From DATIJC01 sp035479015 (GTDB taxonomy: Bacteria > Patescibacteriota > Microgenomatia > UBA1400 > UBA12028), in the NCBI GenBank assembly GCA_035479015.1, contig DATIJC010000008.1, forward strand, positions 1 through 31,926: a DNA stretch of 31,926 nucleotides. Direction: 5' to 3'. Under the pieces are notes generated by a model. The model ran no database searches and was not told the DNA's origin. It saw only the letters and a list, made by a program, of their open reading frames with translations. Of this stretch, positions 15,052 through 21,676 are shown piece after piece; position 1 is the first letter of the stretch; the number at the start of each line of letters is the position of its first letter. The position numbers and the translations under genes are program-made.

Positions 15052-15857
15052 TCCTAAAAGATTTCCAAACCAAAGAAGGTTTTTACGCAATCGCCCCCTT
15101 TGATCACCGTGGGTCATTAGTAGAGAGTCTGCACATGGATTTAAAAAATCCCTCCGATCTGGAAAAATTTATAACGCTCAAGCGAATGTTTATGGAAGTT
15201 TTGAGTCCCCATGTTTCAGCGGTTCTCACTGACCCTGAATACGGGATTAAAACACTTGATGCAAAAGCTGCCACCTGTGCGTTATTTTTGTCACTTGAAG
15301 CCTCAAGTTATGGTGGTGTACAAGAAGCGCCCATAGAATTCTTACCCAATTGGGGAGTAGACCAGATTAAAGAAAAAGGAGCTGGTGCAAAGCTTTTGGT
15401 GTACTTTAATCCTGATAGTCCACTATCGGCAGCAAAGATCGAAGCTGTGCAAGCAATCTATGAGGAGTGCAAACAAAAAGAGGTGGTCTTTTTGGTAGAG
15501 CCAGTCATGTATAAAGTTCCTGAGGATGAGTATTGGAGTACAACCTATCTGTCTGTATGCAGGCGGTTTGCGCCACTGTGCGATATTTTAAAAATCCAAT
15601 ATCCAGGGAGTCTTGATGCATGTAAGGAAGTCTCTACTTTTCATCAAAACTGGATTTTACTCTCCCGTGGAGTCGGGTACTTTAAATTTGCCGAAGTATT
15701 GAAAGTTGCGATGAGCGCAGGGTGCAAAGGCTATGCTGCCGGCCGCGCTGTTTGGCAAGAACTGACCAACTACTCTGATCCGGCGCAGTGGAAGAACTTC
15801 CTAGAGACGACATCCGTTGAGCGTCTCAAGAGTTTGAATACGCTGCTTCATGCATGA
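15048..15857 (+). CDS. LacD-like class I aldolase (tagatose-1,6-bisphosphate aldolase family)
   Basis: 269-aa TIM-barrel-type protein. It begins with AIAPFDHRGSL, has VLTDPEYGIK, AKLLVYFNPDS and VVFLVEPVMYK, then CDILKIQYPG, where Lys182 matches the Schiff-base lysine position of LacD-like class I aldolases. SRGVGYFKFAEVLKVAMSAGCKGYAAGRAVW corresponds to the C-terminal phosphate-binding region. The predicted reaction is retro-aldol cleavage of a ketose bisphosphate, but the true sugar substrate is not shown by sequence. No other tagatose-pathway gene is present. In a reduced genome it may replace a fructose-bisphosphate aldolase. It overlaps yqeY and mutY by 4 nt at each end. Confidence 0.85.
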   Translation: MILKDFQTKEGFYAIAPFDHRGSLVESLHMDLKNPSDLEKFITLKRMFMEVLSPHVSAVLTDPEYGIKTLDAKAATCALFLSLEASSYGGVQEAPIEFLPNWGVDQIKEKGAGAKLLVYFNPDSPLSAAKIEAVQAIYEECKQKEVVFLVEPVMYKVPEDEYWSTTYLSVCRRFAPLCDILKIQYPGSLDACKEVSTFHQNWILLSRGVGYFKFAEVLKVAMSAGCKGYAAGRAVWQELTNYSDPAQWKNFLETTSVERLKSLNTLLHA

Positions 15858-16720
15858 GCTCGCCAATCCTCTTTCAGAAACTGTTGCTATTCTGGTTTAA
15901 GAAAAATAAACGTGATTTGCCATGGCGTGAGGTCCCGCGCGACCCCTATCACATACTTGTATCTGAATTGATGTTGCAGCAGACGCAAGTGTCGCGGGTA
16001 TTGCCAAAATATAAGGCGTTTCTTTCAAAGTGGCCAACCATTGAGTCATTATCCCGCGCAAAACTGTCTGAGGTTCTCATAGCCTGGCAAGGTTTGGGGT
16101 ACAACCGGCGGGCTAAGTACCTGCTCGAAACTGCAAAAATTCTTGTTGGAAAAACTTTTCCTTCTGAAACCAAGGAGTTGCAAAGACTTCCGGGATTTGG
16201 TCCATATATGGTGTCAGCGATCCGGGTATTTGCTTTCAACTTCCAAGAAGTAGTGATGGATGTCAATGTAAAACGAGTGTACGGGCGGTTAGATATTGAT
16301 CCATTTGTACCGAAAGGCAAAGCAGACGAGTGGCATCAGGCATTGATGGACTTTGGAGCACTGGTTTGTACGGCACGGCAGCCTCACTGTGAAGCCTGTG
16401 TGTTATCGAAAATATGCAGCGCAAATAGTAAAGCAAAAGTGGGAGGGTATCAAAATTTTGCAGATTTTTTGATAGCCAATCCGGCAAAGAAAAAAATGTC
16501 AAAAAAGGATGTGGGAAAGAAATTTGAGGAAACCGACCGGTATTTTCGCGGCCGCATCATTGATTTCCTGCGGCAGGGAGAGTCGTCAATGCTTTTGTTG
16601 CAAACACATATTGTTGAAACTCATAAACTTAGTGACCGGAAACGTTTTGGAACAATCATCGAGAGTCTAGTCATTGATGGCCTTATCTGTATTCGTGCCA
16701 ATAAGGTATACTTGGCATGA
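15854..16720 (+). CDS. mutY: A/G-specific adenine glycosylase MutY, without C-terminal NUDIX-like domain
   Basis: 288-aa HhH-GPD glycosylase. It has LPWR, SELMLQQTQV with catalytic Glu38, the helix-hairpin-helix LPGFGPYMV (112-120), VVMDVNVKRVYGRL with catalytic Asp136, and four Fe-S cysteines at 172, 179, 182 and 188 (C-x6-C-x2-C-x5-C). MutY removes adenine opposite 8-oxoguanine. The last ~95 residues are basic and helix-rich (KKKMSKKDVGKK; RYFRGRIIDFLRQ) and do not look like the NUDIX-type domain that reads 8-oxoG in canonical MutY. The ATG overlaps the aldolase stop (ATGA), and its own stop overlaps the next ATG. Confidence 0.92.
   Translation: MSSPILFQKLLLFWFKKNKRDLPWREVPRDPYHILVSELMLQQTQVSRVLPKYKAFLSKWPTIESLSRAKLSEVLIAWQGLGYNRRAKYLLETAKILVGKTFPSETKELQRLPGFGPYMVSAIRVFAFNFQEVVMDVNVKRVYGRLDIDPFVPKGKADEWHQALMDFGALVCTARQPHCEACVLSKICSANSKAKVGGYQNFADFLIANPAKKKMSKKDVGKKFEETDRYFRGRIIDFLRQGESSMLLLQTHIVETHKLSDRKRFGTIIESLVIDGLICIRANKVYLA
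16707..16712 (+). promoter_or_regulatory. -10 box, possible internal leaderless promoter (YidC-like gene)
   Basis: TATACT in the last codons of mutY ends 4 nt before the first ATG (16717) and 7 nt before a second in-frame ATG (16720). The 7-nt distance matches the pattern in this window and favours the second ATG when transcribed from here. Confidence 0.35.
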
Positions 16721-17550
16721 TGAATCTTTTCGTGCTTCTCATTTACCAGCCATTCCTCAATATTCTCGTGTTTTTCTACTGGATCTTAGGACAAATTCCT
16801 GGAAACAAAGCCGACATGGGAGTAGCAGTCATACTTCTTTCGATCGTTATCCGTGTATTGCTTTTGCCCGTGTCGCTTGCCTCTGACCGCAGTGAAGAAG
16901 AACGCCGTAGCATCGAAAAAAAAGCAAAGGAGATTGCGCGGCTTCATAGTAGTGATCCGGTTGCGATGCGCAAAGAGATGAAGATCCTCATGCGCACCAA
17001 ACCGCGCATCCTCATCGCAGAAATCATAGAATTGACGATCAACGTACTAGTGACACTGCTTCTGATACGTATTTTCGCTATGGGGTTAGAGGGAGCTGAT
17101 CTCTACCTGTTGTATCCGTGGATCCCGCATCCGGCCGTACCATATAATCTCGTATTCTTAGGGATCTTTGATTTATCTCGTCCAAACTTAATCTTAAATA
17201 TCATCCAGTCGCTGGTTATTTTAGTGGTGGAAATTGCTGCTGAATACACGTCACCGTTCCGTAATCTCAATTCACTGCAGAAGCCAATTGCGGATTACAA
17301 TCCCATCACCGCCGCCAAAAATCCGTACGCGCGAGAAACCCGCTCAAGAGTCAGGAGTCTGCAGGTGGCACTCCCGATCGTTTCTTTTCTCGTATTTTTG
17401 TTGCTTCCCGCTGGCAAAAAGTTATTTATTATCACGACTCTCTTATTCTCGCTCATGTTAATCCTGGTAAAGGCTGCACGGCGCAAATTCGTTCAAGTTT
17501 TTGCTACTCCTCCTGCGGCTGAAGAAGGAGAAGTGGTACCTACGACGTAG
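16717..17550 (+). CDS. yidC: YidC/Oxa1-family membrane protein insertase
   Basis: 277-aa polytopic membrane protein. The N-terminal part fits YidC: IYQPFLNILVFFYWILGQIPGN, then DMGVAVILLSIVIRVLLLPVSL with the conserved in-membrane Arg, then a charged cytoplasmic hairpin (EEERRSIEKKAKEIARL...DPVAMRKEMKIL). Further hydrophobic segments lie near 100-125, 145-180 and 230-255; FLGIFDLSRPN matches the family's loop between later helices. The C-terminal half is diverged, and the tail is acidic rather than the basic tail often seen. It inserts and folds membrane proteins, alone or with SecYEG. The first of two adjacent ATGs overlaps the mutY stop. Confidence 0.82.
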   Translation: MMNLFVLLIYQPFLNILVFFYWILGQIPGNKADMGVAVILLSIVIRVLLLPVSLASDRSEEERRSIEKKAKEIARLHSSDPVAMRKEMKILMRTKPRILIAEIIELTINVLVTLLLIRIFAMGLEGADLYLLYPWIPHPAVPYNLVFLGIFDLSRPNLILNIIQSLVILVVEIAAEYTSPFRNLNSLQKPIADYNPITAAKNPYARETRSRVRSLQVALPIVSFLVFLLLPAGKKLFIITTLLFSLMLILVKAARRKFVQVFATPPAAEEGEVVPTT

Positions 17551-17556
17551 ATGGGA

Positions 17557-17562
17557 TACAAT
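17557..17562 (+). promoter_or_regulatory. -10 box of a predicted leaderless promoter (SPFH gene)
   Basis: TACAAT, preceded by TGGGA (an imperfect extended -10), ends 8 nt before the ATG at 17571. No Shine-Dalgarno sequence is present. Confidence 0.5.
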
Positions 17563-17570
17563 AGCGTGAT

Positions 17571-18197
17571 ATGGAATTTGATCGACTTGTAGTCTCTTTC
17601 TTGGTGGACGAAGTAGTGGGGGGATTTTTTATCTCTGTTCCGCCTGGGCATGTAGCCTGTGTTTTTGACCGCGGCCGTGGCGTACTACCGCACGTCTGGG
17701 GGCCAGGTCTGCATGTAAAACTGCCGTTTTGGCAGATCGCCAAACTTTTTAACGCACAAATCCTCGAGTATACGATCCGGCGTGGGTTTGTCCTCGATAG
17801 CATGAACAAAGAAGCCTTGGGTGATGAGCCGATTTTAACCGTGAGTAAAGATGGGCATGAATTGGAAATCGAAGCATCAGTGCTATTTCGTATTGACCGC
17901 AAAAATGCACCTGAGCTCTGGGAAAATATCGGTGAAAATGTGGTGAGCAAAGTAGTCCGGCCGATTGCCCGCAGCCGAATCTCGGCAGTGTTTGCGTCTC
18001 TGACGACCCAAGAGATCAAGGCTAACCGCACGAGTATTGAAGAAGCACTCAAAGAGGAAGTGAATAGTTACTTCCATGACAAGGGGTTAAATTGCGAGGG
18101 CGTGTTGCTCTCAGAAGTCCGTGTGAAGCAGGGCGAACATATCGAAAAACCCCTCATTGCTGCTGAAACGGTAGTGGCACCGCAGATCTCCCATTGA
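17571..18197 (+). CDS. SPFH/Band-7 (prohibitin-like) protein
   Basis: 208-aa protein with an SPFH domain: ISVPPGHVACVFDRGRGVLPHVWGPGLHVKLPFWQ near the N-terminus, then LTVSKDGHELEIEASVLFRID, ENVVSKVVRPIARSRI and an assembly helix (NRTSIEEALKEEVNSYF). SPFH proteins form membrane-associated oligomeric cages that scaffold or regulate membrane proteases and insertases. No strong N-terminal membrane helix is evident (LVVSFLVDEVVGGFFISV is only weakly hydrophobic), so it may attach peripherally. Its position between a YidC-like insertase and groES-groEL fits a membrane protein quality-control role, which is an inference. The groES -35 box overlaps its stop codon. Confidence 0.87.
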   Translation: MEFDRLVVSFLVDEVVGGFFISVPPGHVACVFDRGRGVLPHVWGPGLHVKLPFWQIAKLFNAQILEYTIRRGFVLDSMNKEALGDEPILTVSKDGHELEIEASVLFRIDRKNAPELWENIGENVVSKVVRPIARSRISAVFASLTTQEIKANRTSIEEALKEEVNSYFHDKGLNCEGVLLSEVRVKQGEHIEKPLIAAETVVAPQISH

Positions 18198-18221
18198 CTT
18201 TCCCACGGCATTTGGTAAAAA
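18194..18221 (+). promoter_or_regulatory. groES-groEL promoter
   Basis: TTGACT at 18194-18199 and TAAAAA at 18216-18221 are separated by 16 nt, giving a vegetative-type promoter. The expected transcription start falls inside the CIRCE left arm, the usual arrangement for HrcA repression. Confidence 0.6.
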
Positions 18222-18247
18222 TAGCACTTACTTAATGTGAGTGATAA
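18221..18247. promoter_or_regulatory. CIRCE operator (HrcA-binding site) upstream of groES
   Basis: ATAGCACTT, a 9-nt spacer, then GAGTGATAA. Compared with the CIRCE consensus TTAGCACTC-N9-GAGTGCTAA, 15 of 18 arm positions match and the spacer is exactly 9. The right arm overlaps the Shine-Dalgarno site (AAAGGAGA at 18246-18253) of groES, so it could also act at RNA level. No hrcA gene lies in this window. Confidence 0.85.
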
Positions 18248-18259
18248 AGGAGATTTCCT

Positions 18260-18568
18260 ATGGCCCTATCTGTGTCCAGCATCAAACCCATGCCCGGATA
18301 TGTTCTAGTAGAACCGGCGAAAACCCAAAAGAAAACTGATTCAGGGATCTTCCTTCCCGATTCGCACGATGAGAAAGCCCAGCACGGCACAGTAGTCTCT
18401 GTGGGAGCTGATACCACGGATGAAAAAGGCAACAAGGTTGTGGCGCCTGTCAAAAAAGGCCAGATGGTGATCTACAAAAAGTGGGGCGGCAATGAATTCA
18501 AACTTGGTGAGATCGAGTATCAATTCTTCAAATTTGAAGACGTCCTAGCCATCATTGATGGCAAGTAA
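18260..18568 (+). CDS. groES: Co-chaperonin GroES
   Basis: 102-aa GroES. It begins MALSVSSIKPMPGYVLVEPAKTQKKTDSGIFLPD, which includes the mobile-loop region that docks on GroEL, and has GTVVSVGA, VKKGQMVIYKKWGGNEFKLG and the C-terminal EDVLAIIDGK. It caps the GroEL folding chamber. A strong Shine-Dalgarno site lies upstream, and a CIRCE operator controls the pair. The 49-nt gap to groEL is AT-rich with short repeats of CGAATAA/AATAAC and carries the groEL ribosome-binding site. Confidence 0.97.
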   Translation: MALSVSSIKPMPGYVLVEPAKTQKKTDSGIFLPDSHDEKAQHGTVVSVGADTTDEKGNKVVAPVKKGQMVIYKKWGGNEFKLGEIEYQFFKFEDVLAIIDGK

Positions 18569-18617
18569 CGAATAACGAACGAATAATAACTAATAAATAA
18601 CGAATACTGGAGGAAAC

Positions 18618-20249
18618 ATGGCAGCGAAACAATTAAAATTTAATGACGATGCACAGCAAAAAATGCTGGCAGGTATCGTCAAACTATCAGCAGCAGTCGT
18701 GACCACCCTTGGACCCCGCGGCGGTAACGTGGCAATCGATAAGTCTTGGGGAGCCCCAACTGTCGTCCACGATGGTGTCAGTGTAGCTAAAGAGATCACA
18801 CTGGAAGACCCATTTGAAAACATGGGTGCCCAGCTCGTCAAGGAAGCAGCCAGCAAGACAAACGATGCTGCAGGCGATGGCACAACTACTGCCACACTAC
18901 TTGCACATCAAATTACCGCGATGGGAATGAAGAATATTGCAGCCGGCGCAAATGCCATGATGCTCAAAAAAGGTATCGATCGTGCAGTCGTTGCTGTTGT
19001 GGAAGAAATTACCAAACTCGCAAAGCCGGTAACTAAAAGTGACTGGGTGAAAGTAGCGACTATCTCAGCCCAGAATGAAATCATCGGTGCAAAAATTGCC
19101 GAGGCAATTTCGAAGGTTGGTAAAGATGGTGTTGTCACCGTAGAAGATGGAAAGACGATGGAAATTGAGATTGAGCTCACTGAAGGTATGGCATTTGACC
19201 GCGGTTATGCGAGTGCATACTTCGTTACCAATTCAGATAGTATGGAAGCAGTTATGGAAGATCCATACGTTTTGATCACTGATCAAAAGATCAGCAGTAT
19301 TCAAGACTTACTGCCTTTCCTGGAAAAGCTAATGAAGATCAGTAAAACGTTGGTCATCATAGCTGATGATGTGGACGGTGAAGCACTGGCAACCTTGGTA
19401 CTCAACAAGATGCGCGGAGTGTTTAATATCTTAGCAGTCAAGGCACCTGGGTTTGGTGACCGGCGCAAAGCAATGTTGCAAGATATTGCGGTGCTCACTG
19501 GTGGACAATTTATCAGTACTGATACTGGCCGCAAACTAGATTCACTGACTCCAGAGGATTGCGGACGGGCCGGCTCAATAACCTCTACCAAAGACATGAC
19601 AACCATTGTTTCTGGCAAAGGTAAGAAAGCAGATATCGATGCCCGAGCTTCACAGATCCGCAACGAAATTGAAAAGACGACAAGTGAATTTGATATAGAG
19701 AAATTGGAAGAGCGTCTTGCAAAACTTACTGGCGGTGTAGCTGTCATCAAAGTCGGCGCTGCAAGTGAGACGGAGATGAAGGAGCTCAAAGAGCGCGTCA
19801 TCGATGCCAAAGAAGCAACCAAAGCTGCGATCGAAGAAGGTGTGATTGCTGGCGGCGGAGTCACGTACTTGCACGCTTCCAAAGTCTTGGATCTCATGAA
19901 AGCGACTGACCCAGATGAACAAGCTGGTATCAAGCTCATCAAAGATGCACTCATGATGCCTCTGAAGACCCTCGCTGAAAATAGTGGAGCTGACGGCGGA
20001 GCAGTCGCGTACCAGATCCTCCAGAATGGAACAAAGAATTGGGGATTTAATGCTCTCACTCTGAAATTTGGCGACATGATCAAAGAAGGTGTCATTGATC
20101 CAGCCAAAGTGGCCAAGCATGCATTGAAGAATGCGGCTTCAGTTGCTGGCATGATCCTGACTACCAAAGTCCTGATCACTGACATCAAAGAGCCAAAGGC
20201 TCAAATGCCCGCTGGTGGAGGCATGGGTGATATGGGTATGGGAATGTGA
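18618..20249 (+). CDS. groEL: Chaperonin GroEL
   Basis: 543-aa Hsp60, essentially full length. It has the nucleotide-binding motifs TLGPRGGNVAID, HDGVSVAKEI and AGDGTTTATLLA, the apical segment TEGMAFDRGYASAYFVT, KAPGFGDRRKAMLQDIAVLTGG, and EEGVIAGGGVTYLHA with the hydrolytic Asp in VIDAKEATKAAIEEG. The C-terminal tail GGGMGDMGMGM is the Gly-Met repeat that lines the cavity of canonical GroEL. The start ATG has a strong Shine-Dalgarno (GGAGGA). It forms a 14-mer with ATP-driven folding function and is the last gene before a terminator. Confidence 0.99.
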   Translation: MAAKQLKFNDDAQQKMLAGIVKLSAAVVTTLGPRGGNVAIDKSWGAPTVVHDGVSVAKEITLEDPFENMGAQLVKEAASKTNDAAGDGTTTATLLAHQITAMGMKNIAAGANAMMLKKGIDRAVVAVVEEITKLAKPVTKSDWVKVATISAQNEIIGAKIAEAISKVGKDGVVTVEDGKTMEIEIELTEGMAFDRGYASAYFVTNSDSMEAVMEDPYVLITDQKISSIQDLLPFLEKLMKISKTLVIIADDVDGEALATLVLNKMRGVFNILAVKAPGFGDRRKAMLQDIAVLTGGQFISTDTGRKLDSLTPEDCGRAGSITSTKDMTTIVSGKGKKADIDARASQIRNEIEKTTSEFDIEKLEERLAKLTGGVAVIKVGAASETEMKELKERVIDAKEATKAAIEEGVIAGGGVTYLHASKVLDLMKATDPDEQAGIKLIKDALMMPLKTLAENSGADGGAVAYQILQNGTKNWGFNALTLKFGDMIKEGVIDPAKVAKHALKNAASVAGMILTTKVLITDIKEPKAQMPAGGGMGDMGMGM

Positions 20250-20306
20250 CGTCAGCTGCAACGCGACGTCATCCCACGAACCTGAGCTGCAAGCTCAAGT
20301 GAGATA
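20247..20306 (+). other. Two small hairpins between groEL and its terminator
   Basis: TGACGTC (20247-20253, including the groEL stop) pairs with GACGTCA (20265-20271). A second hairpin, TGAGCT/AGCTCA, lies at about 20283-20297. Both precede the intrinsic terminator and could protect the mRNA 3' end. Confidence 0.45.
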
Positions 20307-20323
20307 GGAATGTAATTCAAAAG

Positions 20324-20350
20324 AGCGCCCCGGTTTCCTGGGGCGCTTTT
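20324..20350 (+). terminator. Intrinsic terminator of groES-groEL
   Basis: AGCGCCCC (20324-20331) and GGGGCGCT (20340-20347) form a perfect 8-bp GC-rich stem with an 8-nt loop, flanked by AAAAG upstream and TTTT downstream. The T-run is short. The -10 box of the next gene starts 3 bp after it. Confidence 0.85.
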
Positions 20351-20352
20351 GG

Positions 20353-20358
20353 TATGAT
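20353..20358 (+). promoter_or_regulatory. -10 box of a predicted leaderless promoter (HD protein)
   Basis: TATGAT ends 8 nt before the ATG at 20367. There is no room for a leader after the groEL terminator, and no Shine-Dalgarno sequence. Confidence 0.55.
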
Positions 20359-20366
20359 AGGGATTC

Positions 20367-20999
20367 ATGACAACTTCTAGAATTTACGAGCGATATACAA
20401 TCCCCCCTAATCTTATCCGTCACCAATTGGAAGTGACGGCGGTAGGACGATGGGTGTGTGACCATTGGGTTGGACAGGACATTAATGAAGAACTGATTAC
20501 GCAGGCTCTACTTCTGCATGACATGGGAAACATTATCAAATTTAAGCGGCCGTTTTTAGGCGAACTAGAAAAAGATCACACACATTGGGAAAACGTTCAA
20601 GAAGAATTTATCGCCACATATGGCAATGATGTACACACTGCCACCGATGCAATTGTAAATGAATTAGGATTACCAGAAGTTTTTGATCTCTTGCAACAAA
20701 TGGAAGCAGTTTGGAAAGATCCGGAGCACGAGCAGTCCTGGGACGCCAAGATTTGCGAATATGCAGATTGTTGTGTGACGCCAGAAGGTATTGTGGGATT
20801 TGAGATACGCATTGCTGATTTAAAAAATAGATATGATATGACAGACACAAGTCAGCATGTGATACTTGCCACCAAAAATGCGAGGGAAGTGGAAGAAAAT
20901 TATAAGGGAGATTTGTTACAAGAAGATTGGCAACCTCTCCTTTCACGTCTCTCTACGTTCGACTTGATTTCCTCCCCAAACATAGGGGAGGAAGAGTAA
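20367..20999 (+). CDS. HD-domain metal-dependent phosphohydrolase-like protein
   Basis: 210-aa protein. HD-superfamily pattern: His19 (NLIRHQLEVTAVGRWV), the HD pair His51-Asp52 in ALLLHDMGNIIKF, a further His near HTHWENV, and a downstream Asp in SWDAKICEYADCC. These residues bind one or two metals in enzymes that hydrolyse nucleotides or phosphoesters. The substrate cannot be told from sequence. The last codons (SSPNIGEEE) lie inside a 9-bp perfect hairpin, so the C-terminus is shaped by a DNA repeat. It precedes an AlkA-like gene by about 55 nt. Confidence 0.85.
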   Translation: MTTSRIYERYTIPPNLIRHQLEVTAVGRWVCDHWVGQDINEELITQALLLHDMGNIIKFKRPFLGELEKDHTHWENVQEEFIATYGNDVHTATDAIVNELGLPEVFDLLQQMEAVWKDPEHEQSWDAKICEYADCCVTPEGIVGFEIRIADLKNRYDMTDTSQHVILATKNAREVEENYKGDLLQEDWQPLLSRLSTFDLISSPNIGEEE

Positions 21000-21040
21000 T
21001 TCTCCACGATGTTCGGGGAGAAACTCGAGCGAAGCACGAG
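20969..21040. repeat. Cluster of hairpins at the HD-alkA junction, two related in inverted orientation
   Basis: TTCCTCCCC (20969-20977) and GGGGAGGAA (20985-20993) form a perfect 9-bp stem with a 7-nt loop. TTCTCC (21000-21005) pairs with GGAGAA (21017-21022). The reverse complement of the second unit (CTCCCCGAACAT...GGAG) resembles the first (CTCCCCAAACAT...GGAG), so they look like inverted copies of one repeat. A third imperfect hairpin, CTCGAGC-GAA-GCACGAG, spans 21024-21040. No T-run follows, so an intrinsic terminator is unlikely. Confidence 0.55.
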
Positions 21041-21054
21041 AAGAGAGGTTGTGT

Positions 21055-21672
21055 ATGCAGAATAAGACTCAACTAGTTCTTTCTCATTTCAAAACATCTG
21101 ATCCAATCTTGTTTGCCGCAGCGCAAAAATTTGAGCTACAGCCACTACAAAGATCAGATGATCTTTTTGAGTCATTGTCTGAATCAATCATTTCGCAACA
21201 GCTTTCTGTGAAAGTCTCGGATGTGTTATTTGCTCGGTTCAAAAAACTGTTTCCCAAAGAAAAAATTTCGGCAAAGCAACTTTCGCTACTACCGGATGAA
21301 ACAATCCGGACTCATGGAATCTCCTGGGCAAAAATACGCGCGCTCAAAGATTTAGCTCGTCATGTGAATGAAAATCTTTTAGAACTGCATCGTATTGATG
21401 ATTTATCAAACGAAAACGTAACGGCAGAATTAGTTCGCGTAAAAGGCATCGGCCCATGGACCGCGGAAATGTTTTTGATGTTCTCGCTGGCCCGCGAGGA
21501 TATTTTTTCTACCAGAGATCTTGGTCTAAAGCGGGCTATTCAAAAAATTTATGGTCTAACAAAAGAGCCTGACGAAAAGAAGTTACTTTCACTTTCTAAA
21601 AAGTGGTCACCATATCGTACCTATGCATGTAGAATTCTCTGGAAAACTCTAGACAATAATCCGCTACAATAG
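21055..21672 (+). CDS. AlkA-like DNA-3-methyladenine glycosylase (HhH-GPD)
   Basis: 205-aa HhH-GPD protein from the ATG at 21055. A TTG two codons earlier, at 21049, is less likely because AGAGAGG (21042-21048) is well spaced for the ATG. Motifs: ESLSESIISQQLS (residues 39-51), the hairpin VKGIGPWTAEMFLMF with catalytic Asp155 in STRDLGLKRAI, and an SKKWSPYRTYACRILW end. There are no Fe-S cysteines. It lacks the N-terminal TBP-like domain of E. coli AlkA, like many bacterial and archaeal single-domain enzymes. It should excise alkylated bases such as 3-methyladenine. Its stop codon overlaps the -10 box of the ATPase gene. Confidence 0.9.
   Translation: MQNKTQLVLSHFKTSDPILFAAAQKFELQPLQRSDDLFESLSESIISQQLSVKVSDVLFARFKKLFPKEKISAKQLSLLPDETIRTHGISWAKIRALKDLARHVNENLLELHRIDDLSNENVTAELVRVKGIGPWTAEMFLMFSLAREDIFSTRDLGLKRAIQKIYGLTKEPDEKKLLSLSKKWSPYRTYACRILWKTLDNNPLQ
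21665..21670 (+). promoter_or_regulatory. -10 box of a predicted leaderless promoter (P-type ATPase)
   Basis: TACAAT overlaps the stop codon of the AlkA-like gene and ends 6 nt before the ATG at 21677. An AGAGG sits only 1 nt before the ATG, too close for a normal Shine-Dalgarno. Confidence 0.45.
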
Positions 21673-21676
21673 AGGC

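Noticed and set aside
19301..20188. 295-codon open frame antisense to groEL
   Set aside because: Frame opposite a strongly conserved gene with Ala/Ser-rich low-complexity translation; a codon-usage shadow.
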